A program made the position numbers and the translations under genes. The notes under the pieces were generated by a model. It saw nothing but the letters and a program-made list of their open reading frames with translations. It was not told where the DNA came from and did no database searches. From Schistocerca nitens (taxonomy: Eukaryota; Arthropoda; Insecta; Orthoptera; Acrididae), in assembly GCF_023898315.1 (NCBI RefSeq), contig NC_064619.1, forward strand, positions 303,652,150-303,716,149: a stretch of 64,000 nt of DNA, in the 5' to 3' direction. Shown one piece after another: positions 1 to 10,042 of this stretch. The first letter of the stretch is position 1. The number at the start of each line of letters is the position of its first letter.

Positions 1-179
1 CCATGTCTTCATCATCAACAGAGATAGTTAGCATATATACGTGTACTATCTGTATGCCTCTATGTGTGTATCTAAGCTACGGTCACCCGTTCACTAAACC
101 TTTCTTCACGGTTTACACGCATTCATATTTTCTTGTTTTCTTACTCCTGCATCATCCCAATGAGTCTATATTAATAGCC

Positions 180-369
180 GCCGCTCGGGGTTAGCCGAGC
201 GGTCTGAGGCGCTGCAGTCATGGACTGTGAGGCTGATCCCGGCGGAGGTTCCAGTCCTTCCTCGGGCATGGGTGTGTGTGTGTCCTTAGGATAATTTAGG
301 TTAAGTAGTGTGTAAGCTTAGGGACTGATGACCTTAGCAGTTAAGTCCCATAAGATTTCACATACAGTT
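180..369 (+). mobile_element. tRNA-derived SINE, full-looking copy
   Basis: The 5' head reads like a tRNA-Ser/Leu-type pol III promoter: an A-box-like ggttagccgagcggtct stretch at 185-202 and a B-box-like ggttccagtcc at 248-258. The body holds the motif 'ggactgatgacctt', shared with other SINE copies in this window. A 13-bp direct repeat, tatattaatagcc, lies at 167-179 and 370-382 and is read as the target-site duplication, which fixes both ends. The B box differs from consensus (ggttcgaatcc), so the copy is somewhat aged. Confidence 0.85.
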
Positions 370-382
370 TATATTAATAGCC

Positions 383-899
383 CTGTACTTACCTGGCCAG
401 AAAATCATTTCTTCCTGGCACCTCACATCACTAATTACCGCTCCATCGGAACTGAGCTCATACACCTCTTTTCCCAACTTTCTACTCACACAATTAATAG
501 ATCTAACATTCCACGTTCCGATTCCTCTTACGCTAGATTTATCTCTTTTGATAATAACATCGCTGTGAGTAGTCCAGAGATGGACATCCGAATGGGGAAC
601 TTACCTCCAGAATGTCTCAACAGGATGACACCATCATTATTGAACCATACAGTATCGTTCTGTAATGACTGTATTTCTTCTTGCGTCAGCCATTCACAGG
701 ACCAAGACAACAAGAACATGTTGGCTAATATTATAAGGCTACATCAGGCAATCATCTAGATTTTCCCCCCTTGCAACCACTGAAAAGACTGACCCTCCAC
801 TTCAGAAATCAAATGGGCTGTCTTCTTCATAATACGCAGATACTCATTCGACGTGGTTCTGCTACAGGTCACCCTACATCGCCAAGGTCCATGAATCGT

Positions 900-900
<1 letters not shown>
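383..900 (-). mobile_element. possible fragment of the 5' part of an RTE-type LINE
   Basis: No intact gene is visible. On the minus strand around 490-530 the translation contains GIGTWNVRSI, which resembles the first block of the AP endonuclease of RTE-like LINEs (IGTWNVR). The surrounding frames are interrupted and no reverse transcriptase follows. The assignment rests on that one short block, so it could equally be an unrelated repeat. Confidence 0.25.

Positions 901-930
<30 letters not shown>
901..930 (+). repeat. (GT)n microsatellite
   Basis: Fifteen uninterrupted GT dinucleotides. Confidence 0.95.
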
Positions 931-931
<1 letters not shown>

Positions 932-973
932 AATACCGAATGAATACTGAATGCATATCTCAATTGCAAAGTC

Positions 974-1703
974 ACCAGCGGAAAAATACTCCTATCGGAA
1001 CACAGAAAAGGCTAATATGGTATTGTTCTAAAAGACTCTGACTGAAAAGTGGGGTACCAGTTTCCACATTCTGCCTTCCTCAGCACATTTAAAAATTTTC
1101 CCGAAAATGTTGACATGCGATCATATTCGTGCTATTTTTAACATGCAATTCACCTCTCACTCCCACAATCTCCCCTGACAGGAACTCGCTCACATCCACT
1201 AGTCCCTCGCTATAAGTCGCTCATACCCAACCACCCCGACTTGCGAATTTTCACTCACTCATTCAGCCCAGCTCAGCGTCATTATTTCTTTGTGTCTCTC
1301 TTGTCTCCTCTGTCACAGACACACCGTTCACTCTGTCCTACTCCTACCGTTTCCTCTCAGTGTCACTGTCTCTCTCACGCTCTGTCTTATTGTTACCGTC
1401 TCATTCATTTATTCTCACTGCTGCTGTCTCTTCTCACTGTCGCTATCTCTCTCGTCGTCGCTGTCATTGTCATAGACTTTGTCTCTCACTATCACTGATT
1501 CTAACCTTTACTCCTTCTCTTCATTCCTCTGCCACAGGCAGTGTCTCCTTCACTCTTTTCCTTGCACTGTCCAATCACTGTCAACTACGTTCCACTGCCA
1601 CTCTTTCTATCACACTGCCTGTTACTCCTTCGCTCTTTCTATACCACAGCCATTGTCACTAGCTTCCAGTATTTATTACTTTTCCATCTCTTTGCCAATG
1701 CCA

Positions 1704-1757
<54 letters not shown>

Positions 1758-1925
1758 ACATAGAAAAGCGCGATACGTTCGCGGGCCAAAATTTTTGCGA
1801 AATTTTTTAAAGCTGCTGAGGACGGTAGAATGAGGCAGCTCGTACCCCACTTTTAAGTCAGATTCGTTTAAAACAGGAGTTTCTTAACCTTTTTTGTGCT
1901 TTTATAACAGTATTTTTCCGCTGGT
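974..1925. mobile_element. long-inverted-repeat element, copy 1
   Basis: The left arm begins accagcggaaaaatact at 974. The right end is its reverse complement, finishing ccgctggt at 1918-1925. Similarity between the arms continues inward for about 150 bp and includes a shared 'aaaagtggggtac' block on both sides. The centre is pyrimidine-rich simple sequence with a (TC)n run at 1708-1756. A second copy lies at the other end of the window. On the right, similarity between copies continues past the inverted repeat to about 2160, so the true unit may be longer than the inverted repeat. No transposase is seen; it is non-autonomous or an unclassified repeat. Confidence 0.65.
1708..1756 (+). repeat. 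(TC)n microsatellite
   Basis: Uninterrupted TC dinucleotides in the centre of the long-inverted-repeat element. Confidence 0.95.
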
Positions 1926-2165
1926 TCTCTTCTTTTCCCTGTCACAGCAGAACATGTCACTCATATGAAAAGGACTATATAGGTCAGTAAAATTTTGATT
2001 GTTTGCTTAGGTGAAATTGCAATACAACAGAACAAATTTTACATATAAGACCTGATTTCACGTGCACAAAACTTTTGCATGTGATTCAGTGCTACAACAT
2101 GGGATTCCCTTGTGATGATAACGGAGACAATTTACAATATACTTCTCCGTGCTATGTCACTTTAC

Positions 2166-2814
2166 AAAGTAACTATACTGTCGCCTCACACCCCTCATTA
2201 CGTGCGTATTTTGCTTGTACAAGTAGCTTAGCTTTGTACCTCTGTATCTCGGAAACGTATAAAGATATCAAGAAAATTTTCAAGGTAGATAGGGATCTGA
2301 GAAACATATGGTAAAAAGTTCTGCCATTTCCTATGCATAGCGGTCTTCGAAATATTGGCTCCGTTTTGGCTCCCAAAAACCATGTTTTTCGGGTCTGCAC
2401 AGGAAACGTCCATGAATTAAGTGGTGCCTCCATAAGCCGCTTAAGGCGCACCATAGATCACATATAATGGAAAAAAGAACCAAACTGTTTGCGCCAATTG
2501 CCTGAGTGTGCAATACTCAAATTTTGACGTTGTATTGTAGGATAGTTACATTAAGACGATTCTTCCTTAAGGGTATACGAATGGCCCCTACCCCAACAGC
2601 TATTCAAAAAACTTGATCCTACCTTTTTATAACCAAAGGAACCCGAAGTATGAGCTCCGGAAAAACCCCATTTTTTATTCATGCTGTTTCGGAACATATC
2701 AGGTAGCGCATGCTGTAGCATATGTACCGATTAATGTAAAACATTTCTATAATATCACAAGATACTGTCGCCTTATGTTCTAGGTCTTCGTTGCTGATCA
2801 CTGACGGCGTTCAT
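2166..2814. other. intergenic, nothing recognised
   Basis: No open frame with protein-like composition, no tRNA-like box and no clear repeat end is seen. Confidence 0.5.
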
Positions 2815-2898
2815 GCTACATCTGCATCTACATCTACATTTATACTCCGCAAGCCACCCAACGGCGTGTGGCGGAGGGCACTTTACGTGCCACTATCA

Positions 2899-5722
2899 TT
2901 ACCTCCCTTTCCTGTTCCAGTCGCGTATGGTTCGCGGGAAGAACGACTGTCTGAAAGCCTCCGTGCGCGCTCTAATCTCTCTAATTTTACATTCGTGATC
3001 TCCTCGGGAGGTATAAGTAGGGGGAAGCAATATATTCGATACCTCATCCAGAAACGCACCCTCTCGAAACCTGGCGAGCAAGCTACACTGCGATGCAGAG
3101 CGCCTCTCTTGCAGAGTCTGCCACTTGAGTGTATTAAACATCTCCGTAACGCTATCACGGTTACCAAATAACCCTGTGACGAAACGCGCCGCTCTTCTTT
3201 GGATCTTCTCTATCTCCTCCGTCAACCCGATCTGGTACGGATCCCACACTGATGAGCAATACTCAAGTATAGGTCGAACGAGTGTTTTGTAAGCCACCTC
3301 CTTTGTTGATGGACTACATTTTCTAAGCACTCTCCCAATGAATCTCAACCTGGTACCCGCCTTACCAACAATTAATTTTATATGATCATTCCACTTCAAA
3401 TCGTTCCGCACGCATACTCCCAGATATTTTACAGAAGTAACTGCTGCCAGTGTTTGTTCCGCTATCATATAATCATACAATAAAGGATCCTTCTTTCTAT
3501 GTATTCGCAATACATTACATTTGTCTACGTTAAGGGACAGTTGCCACTCCCTGCACCAAGTGCCTATCCGCTGCAGATCTTCCTGCATTTCGCTACAATT
3601 TTCTAACGCTGCAACTTCTCTGTATACTACAGCATCATCCGCGAAAAGCCGCATGGAACTTCCGACACTATCTACTAGGTCATTTATATATATTGTGAAA
3701 AGCAATGGTCCCATAACACTCCCCTGTGGCACGCCAGAGGTTACTTTAACGTCTGTAGACGTCTCTTCATTGATAACAACATGCTGTGTTCTGTTTGCTA
3801 AAAACTCTTCAATCCAGCCACACAGCTGGTCTAATATTCCGTAGGCTCTTACTTTGTTTATCAGGCGACAGTGCGGAACTGTATCGAACGCCTTCCGGAA
3901 GTCAAGAAAAATAGCATGTACCAGGGAGCCGGTATCTAATATTTTCTGGGTCTCGTGAACAAATAAAGCGAGTTGGGTCTCACACGATCGCTGTTTACGG
4001 AATCCATGTTGATTCCTACAGAGTAGATTCTGGGTTTCCAAAAACGACATGATACTCGAGCAAAAAACATGTTCTAAAATTCTACAACAGATCGACGTCA
4101 GAGATATAGGTCTATAGTTTTGCGCATCTGCTCGACGACCCTTCTTGAAGACTGGGACTACCTGTGCTCTTTTCCAATCATTTGGAACCCTCCGTTCCTC
4201 TAGAGACTTGCGGTACACGGCTGTTAGAAGGGGGGCAAGTTCTTTCGCGTACTCTGTGTAGAGTCGAATTGGTATCCCGTCAGGTCCAGTGGACTTTCCT
4301 CTGTTGAGTGATTCCAGTTGCTTTTCTATTCCTTGGACACTTATTTCGATGTCAGCCATTTTTTCGTTTGTGCGAGGATTTAGAGAAGGAACTGGAGTGC
4401 GGTCTTCCTCTGTAAACAGCTTTGGAAAAAGGTGTTTAGTATTTCAGCTTTACGCGTGTCATCCTCTGTTTCAATGCCATCATCATCCCGGAGTGTCTGG
4501 ATATGCTGTTTCGAGCCACTTACTGATTTAACGTAAGACCAGAACTTCCTAGGATTTTCTGTCAAGTCGGTACATAGAATTTTACTTTCGAATTCACTGA
4601 ACGCTTCTCGCATAGCCCTCCTTACGCTAACTTTGACATCGTTTAGCTTCTGTTTGTCTGAGAGGTTTTGGCTGCGTTTAAACTTGGAGTGAAGCTCTCT
4701 TTGCTTTCGCAGTAGTTTCCTAACTTTGTTGTTGTACCACGGTGGGTTTTTCCCGTCCCTCACAGTTTTACTCGGCACGTACCTGTCTAAAACGCATTTT
4801 ACAATTGCCTTGAACTTTTTCCATAAACACTCAACATTGTCAGTGTCGGAACAGAAATTGTCGTTTTGATCTGTTAGGTAGTCTGAAATCTGCCTTCTAT
4901 TACTCTTGCTAAACAGATAAACCTTCCTCCCTTTTTTTGTATTCCTATTAACTTCCATATTCAGGGATGCTGAAACGGCCTTATGATCACTGATTCCCTG
5001 TTCTGCACATACAGAGTCGAAAAGTTCGGGTCAGTTTGTTATCAGTAGGTCCAAGATGTTATCTCCACGAGTCGGTTCTCTGTTTAATTGCTCGAGGTAA
5101 TTTTCGGATAGTGCACTCAGTATAATGTCACTCGATGCTCTGTCCCTACCACCCGTCCTAAACATCTGAGTGTCCCAGTCTATATCTGGTAAATTGAAAT
5201 CTCCACCTAAGACTATAACATGCTGAGAAAATTTATGTGAAATGTATTCCAAATTTTCTCTCAGTTGTTCTGCCACTAATGCTGCTGAGTCGGGAGGTCG
5301 GTAAAAGGAGCCAATTATGAACCTAGCTCGGTTGTTGAGTGTAACCTCCACCCATAATAATTCACAGGAACTATCCACTTCTACTTCACTACAGGATAAA
5401 CTACTACTAACAGCAACGAACACCCCACCACCGGTTGCATGCAATCTATCCTTTCTAAACACCGTCTGTACCTTTGTAAAAATTTCGGCAGAATTTATCT
5501 CTGGCTTCAGCCAGCTTTCTGTATCTATAACGATTTCAGCTTCGGTGCTTTCTATCAGCGCTTGAAGTTCCGGTACTTTACCAACGCAGCTTCGACAGTT
5601 GACAATTACAATACCGATTGCTGCTTGGTCCCCGCATGTCCTGACTTTGCCCCGCACCCGTTGAGGCTGTTGCCCTTTCTGTACTTGCCCAAGGCCATCT
5701 AACCTAAAAAACCGCCCAGCCC
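2899..5722 (-). pseudogene. LINE ORF2: AP endonuclease and reverse transcriptase (near intact)
   Basis: ORF2 nicks target DNA with an APE-type endonuclease and copies the LINE RNA by target-primed reverse transcription. The endonuclease half shows ESWLKPE, GSFYRPPD, GGDFNLPDIDW and GISDHKAV (catalytic Asp and His retained). The RT half shows NYRPISLTS, QHGFRKQRSCETQLAL, LDFRKAFDTVPH, SGVPQGSVMGPLLF and the catalytic LFADDAVVYR. The C-terminal part has KYLGVCVRNDLKWNDHI and ILEYCSSVWDPYQ. Only two lesions are evident: an in-frame TGA at about 5031-5033 between DLLITN and PELFD, and a frameshift near 4420. The frame has no Met at its start; it opens at a -1 slippery site at the ORF1 stop (5711-5705). 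With so few lesions, this is the better-preserved of the three CR1-like copies here. Confidence 0.85.
5705..5711 (-). promoter_or_regulatory. candidate -1 ribosomal frameshift heptamer, LINE ORF1/ORF2
   Basis: On the minus strand the sequence is T TTT TTA, with ORF1 codons TTT TTA followed by GGT TAG (stop). Slipping back one base gives the ORF2 frame exactly. The same arrangement is found in the LINE copy at 16 kb. Confidence 0.55.
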
Positions 5723-5929
5723 ACGCCACACAACCCCTGCTACCCGTGTAGCTGATGTGCACCCTATATAATCCGATCTGAGATTCATTTCAGCTGTTTT
5801 TTCTCCTGTTGATGCTATATCACAACATATGGTCAGACCACCAGATTATTGATATCATTATCAATCGTCGATGTTTATCTTCCTCTCGAAATTTGTTTAT
5901 TCAGTGAAACACGTCTCGGTTCCCTCGAG

Positions 5930-6138
5930 AGCGAGGTGACGCAGTCATTAGCTCACTGCATTTGCATTTGGGAGGACAACGGTTCAAACCTGCGTCCGGC
6001 CATCCTGATTCAGATTTTCCGTGACTTCCCTAAATTGATTAATCGCTTTGTTTCTTTGAATGGGTACAGCCGACTTTCTTCCCCGTCCTTCCCTCCTTCC
6101 CTAATCCTTCCCCCAAGTCAATAAACCAACCAAAATAA
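5930..6138 (+). mobile_element. tRNA-derived SINE, second family
   Basis: The head has an A-box-like gcagtcattagctcactg and a B-box-like acggttcaaacct at about 5979-5991. It is followed by a body containing 'ccatcctgattcagattttccgtga' and a pyrimidine-rich tail ending in caataaaccaacc. From memory this layout is typical of an abundant acridid SINE. The body is unlike that of the SINE at 180-369, so it is a separate family. No clear target duplication was identified, and the 3' border is approximate. Confidence 0.6.
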
Positions 6139-6282
6139 ATTCTGAACAATCTATAAATCGAAGCTTCATCTCAACGAACTTCATTCGACGAAATTTTTTC
6201 AATAGCTTTACCATTGATTAGCCGTAAGAACAGAAAAACACCCACGTGTTTAATGTAATATTCGTTATGAATATGTAGTGCT

Positions 6283-6385
6283 TATTAAAAATTCGCGCCA
6301 GACACCGACTCGAATTCATACTTCTTCGTTATTGCGAGAGGTCATGCTAACCGTTAGTCTCCCTGAGCACGACTCCTGGCACAAA
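6283..6385 (-). mobile_element. tRNA-derived SINE or tRNA pseudogene fragment, antisense
   Basis: On the minus strand an A-box-like 'taacggttagcatga' is followed about 35 bases later by a B-box-like 'ttcgagtcggtgtctggcgc'. The head is damaged in the anticodon region and no cloverleaf can be drawn, so a functional tRNA is unlikely. Borders are approximate. Confidence 0.45.
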
Positions 6386-6509
6386 TTAACTTCTATTGTC
6401 ACTGATGATCATATATTTATTTTTATTGTGTGGACACTTCTTGTTGATGCCTTTACGGAGGCAAAACCAATTACAAAGCAAGGCAAAGCCTGTTTCCCTC
6501 TATGTGCAT

Positions 6510-6818
6510 TCAGTTCTCTGTAGATGTCTGTACAATTCCACTAGTTTGTTTGCGTTCGCTGTCGGCGTGATCGCTTACAGTTACAGGTTTTAATGTGGCT
6601 GTGTAACCTGTACCCACGTTCCAAAAGCGCTGCCCAAGTAATAATCCTGCATTAGGCTGATCTGAAAATGTTTCATTCTCACCCTGAACACCGATTACTA
6701 AACAACGTAAGTTATTATCATCAATACACGTCCAAAATTTATGCATTGTTAAATTCAGTAACCACGCCAGAAGAACGAGTGTGATTATAACGGTTGGATT
6801 CATAGCTTGGTTATTCAC
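6510..6818 (-). CDS. hypothetical small ORF with signal-peptide-like start
   Basis: A 102-codon open frame starts MNNQAMNPTVIITLVLLAWL, so a hydrophobic stretch at about residues 8-24 resembles a signal peptide. The rest is polar. A splice-donor-like CT|GTAAGCG occurs on the minus strand after residues LKPVT, so a first exon ending there is possible. No homologue is recognised, and an ORF of this length can arise by chance in 64 kb. Confidence 0.2.
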   Translation of the reverse strand: MNNQAMNPTVIITLVLLAWLLNLTMHKFWTCIDDNNLRCLVIGVQGENETFSDQPNAGLLLGQRFWNVGTGYTATLKPVTVSDHADSERKQTSGIVQTSTEN

Positions 6819-7949
6819 AATAAATTCTGAAGCAGTATATGTAACATTCCATGGCTGGAGATGCGAGCGAAGCTGTGTGGGATGAGGTAGAATTGTGATG
6901 TGGAAGCCTTTAGAAAGAGGGCGGAATCCTTACGCCGGCCGAGAGCAAGATACTGGACAGTAAATGTGATGGAATATGCCTCTCACAAGAATGAACTTGG
7001 CGAAAAATAGTGCGTGCGTTAAAAATGTCACATGTCTTCTACTATCAGCAGACGTAGATGACAAATTACAAGGCAACATAGTAAGCAACGAGAAAGGGAG
7101 AAAGGGCATTCCCAAATCGAGCCCTGATGACCACACAGTGCTGACCAACCACAGCGTCAGTTGGTTCTGGTGTGGGGGGCATATCGATTTCTTAGCCGTT
7201 GTTACCTTTCCGAACCTTAGACCCGCTCCTCAGCTAGCCTCATGGGGCTTAGTGCAGCCCTTTACAGTCCTAGTGGAATGGAAAAATTCTTGACAGTACG
7301 AGGTATGGAATCCATTCCTTCGGCAGTCAGACACACTGCCATCTCAGCTATGGAGCGAACCTAGTAGGGAATACGTAAGAGGAACTACGTTTCCAAACAG
7401 ATGACAAGATGAGCCTGGAAGTAAACGTGCCAATCTGGACTCCGGCCTTCCTTACGGTGCAATGTACATATAGTGCTTTCGAAAACCGCTCCGTCATGCA
7501 GCACATCCAACTTTCCAGGTTGTAATAACACAGTAACTTCAAGATATTAACACCCAATTGCAATTGTCTCTTCTTTTCGAATTCAGTTTATTAAATAATT
7601 TACTTTGAAGCATTTCAGTACATGTGCCAAGGTTTTGAAACAGTAATAACATATGCCACCTGTTATTGACATTTGAAACCATTTTAAATTTTGTATTCTC
7701 TATACGAGGTAAATTTTTTATTGCTCGTCAATGATACATTTTTGATTATTTTATACATGAATTAAATAATGTGAAAATATTTTTGTTATATTATCTTCAC
7801 CAATGCACTCATTTATGGGCTAAAAAAGACTACCTATCTAATTTTTTTTCTTTCCAAATGTGAGCATTAAACATGTCGTGCCTATGATTTGGAATTGAAA
7901 CTGTAAGGAGTAAGAGTCAGTACCGGTAAGCAATAAAGCTTCGTTTTCA
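6819..7949. other. intergenic, nothing recognised
   Basis: The sequence becomes AT-rich after 7560. No convincing coding frame, SINE head or transposon end was found. Confidence 0.5.
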
Positions 7950-8114
7950 AAAAAATGGCTCTGAGCACTTATGAGGTCATCAGTCCCCTAGAACTCAGTA
8001 CGACTTTAACCTAACCAACCTAAGGACATCACACACGTCCATGCCCGAGGCAGGATTCGAACCTGCGACGGTAGACTGTAGCACCTAGAACCGCTCTGCC
8101 GCTCCGACCGGCCA
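7950..8114 (-). mobile_element. tRNA-derived SINE, antisense
   Basis: Read on the minus strand it starts ggccggtcggagcggcag, has a B box ggttcgaatcctgcct at about 8047-8062, and ends with the shared body and a tail reading gctcagagccattttttt. The direct repeat tcgttttca at 7941-7949 and 8115-8123 is the target duplication. It belongs to the same family as the copy at 13196-13396. Confidence 0.9.
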
Positions 8115-8242
8115 TCGTTTTCAGACTTCTAGCTCCATCAGATATCGACACAAACACAAGAGAAGAAGATGAAAATGTGTTACTAAAGCTTTTCATCTCA
8201 CCTACTTTTCTTCTTGTTTAGCGATATCTGAAATGTATAAAC

Positions 8243-8267
8243 AAAAAAAAAAAAAAAAAAAAAAAAT
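8243..8267 (+). repeat. poly(A) tract
   Basis: A run of 25 A residues. No retroposon body was identified directly upstream, so it is recorded only as a homopolymer. Confidence 0.9.
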
Positions 8268-8474
8268 TAGAGCTTACGCATTTAAGACCAGAACAACTGC
8301 TGCTGGCATGGAACCATATATTTGTGTTTGTTATACAACAGCATTTACAGCTATCAGTCACAGAAACGACATGTTTCGGAAAATTATTCCCATTACGCAG
8401 TGCGTCTGTCGCGTGTTATGTCTTCTTACGGGTGATATTTGCGATGTGCCATCATCCGCTGCGGTATTTTGATG

Positions 8475-9114
8475 TTGTTGTTGTTGTGGTCTTCAGTCCT
8501 GAGACTGGTTTGATGCAGCTCTCCATGCTACTCTATCCTGTGCAACCTTCTTCATCTCCCAGTACCTACTGCAGCCTACATCCTTCTCAATCTGCTTAGT
8601 GTATTCATCTCTTGGTTTCCCTCTACGATTTTTACCCTCCACGCTGCCCTCCAATACTAAATTGGTGATCCCTCGATGTCTCAGAACATGTCCTACCAAC
8701 CGATCCATTCTTCTAGTCAAGTTGTGTCACAAGCTCCTCTTCTCCTCAATTCTGTTCAATACCTCCTCATTAGTTATGTGATCTACCCATCTAATCTTCA
8801 GCATTTTTCTGTAGCACCACACTTCGAAGGCTTCTATTCTCTTTTTGTCTAAACTATTTATCGTCCACGTTTCACTTCCATACATGGCTACACTCCATAC
8901 AAATACTTTCAGAAACGATTTCCTGACATTTAAATCTATACTCGGTGTTAACAAATTTTTCTTCTTCAGAAACGCTTTCCTTGCCATTGCCAGTCTACAT
9001 TTTATATCCTCTCTGCTTCGATCATCATCAGTTATTTTGCTCCCCAAATAGCAAAACTCCTTTACTACTTTAAGTGTCTCATTTCCTAATCTAATTCCCT
9101 CAGCATCACCCGAC
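8475..9114 (-). mobile_element. RTE-type LINE, severely 5'-truncated
   Basis: The direct repeat tattttgatg at 8465-8474 and 9115-9124 marks the target duplication. The 3' end is the low coordinate, with a (GTT)n-like tail read on the plus strand (gttgttgttgttgtggtctt). On the minus strand the fragment encodes the last ~200 residues of the LINE polyprotein: FCYLGSKITDD, RKAFLKKKNLL, WSVAMYGSETWTI, EMWCYRKM-like FEVWCYRKMLKIRWVDHITN, and then LVGHVLRHRGITN and DRVAWRAASNQ in a second frame. A frameshift near 8725 joins the two frames. The C-terminal block and absence of the RT core agree with a short target-primed insertion. Confidence 0.85.
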
Positions 9115-10042
9115 TATTTTGATGACTTCAGTATAATGTAAACAAGTGTATCTTTGCAATTAATTATGTATCTTATCCTATGCAAATTGTTTACAACTTT
9201 TACATTCGGCTACTTTACTTCTGACTAGAATGAGATTTCAAGGTTGGCAGTATTGCCTTGCATATTTACCACAGGTACATTTAATATTTTGTTGCTATTT
9301 ATAGTGAAAGGTGATAGTCGAGTAAACAAACATTTAAAAACACGGTTAGAATGCTTAATTATCGTTAGTGTTGAGAAGAATAACACAAATATTACAGGCA
9401 AGATTTTTTTCTACCTTTGTTGTGCAGTTCTAATGGAAGCCAGGTCTGTTATGTTTTATATAATATTGCTTCAGGATGCATATTGCTTTCTCGGAACAGA
9501 GTGATTACCAGTTTCCCTACGATAACATAAGTTAAGTATTTATACAGTTTTTTAACCTGCTGCATCTTACAGGACACCACAAATCTGACGTCAGCCTGCT
9601 GCATCCATTCTACAGAAGCAAATACAGTAGAGTCCCGTTAATCCGAATTAACTGGGAGTGGACCTTGTTCGGATTACCGATTTGTTCGGATTAGCCGGAA
9701 TTACGGTGACTAGTTTTCAGAATGAAGTATACCAAGCAGATAAGCAGGTATACCATGGTAACAAATGGGAACAAGTTTGGGAACAATGGTTCACTCTCAC
9801 TCGCTGCCCTTGTTGTTGTGCATTGTTGAGACCTTTGTAGTTTCTGAGGTCAGTGCACTGCCAGTTGGCCCGCAAAGCGCTTAGTTATGTTAGTTATCGA
9901 ACTCTGGCATGGGTAACAGTTCTATTGTATTCGTTCAAGTGTATTGGTGTACGTATTTTCGTACTGAGTAAACGGAAACATACAACGTTAACTCTCAAAG
10001 AAACACTGAATGCTTTGAAGCGGATAGACAATGGTGAGAATA

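Larger units (their letters stand above)
2815..5765 (-). mobile_element. CR1-like LINE, 5'-truncated, antisense (LINE copy 1)
   Basis: The 3' end is at the low coordinate and consists of an imperfect GATGTA repeat (read on the minus strand) just after a short conserved tail, 'ggtggcttgcggagtat', shared with the copy at 25.6 kb. The 5' break at about 5765 lies in the last codons of ORF1, so almost all of ORF2 is kept. The endonuclease, the reverse transcriptase and the C-terminal region all align by eye with the LINE at 14.7-18.9 kb. The clade call (CR1/L2/Daphne group) rests on RT wording such as NYRPISLTS, DFRKAFDTVPH and SGVPQGSV, and on the esterase-type ORF1 of the sister copy. Confidence 0.85.

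Noticed and set aside
185-260. Functional tRNA gene
   Set aside because: Only the internal promoter boxes are tRNA-like. The unit continues into a SINE body, has a target duplication and no complete cloverleaf. The same holds for the heads at 7950, 13196, 43555 and 61435.
1241-1763. Overlapping Ser/Leu-rich open frames in the pyrimidine-rich centre, and their counterparts at 62744-63587
   Set aside because: Low-complexity (TC)n-type sequence keeps several frames open at once; not coding.
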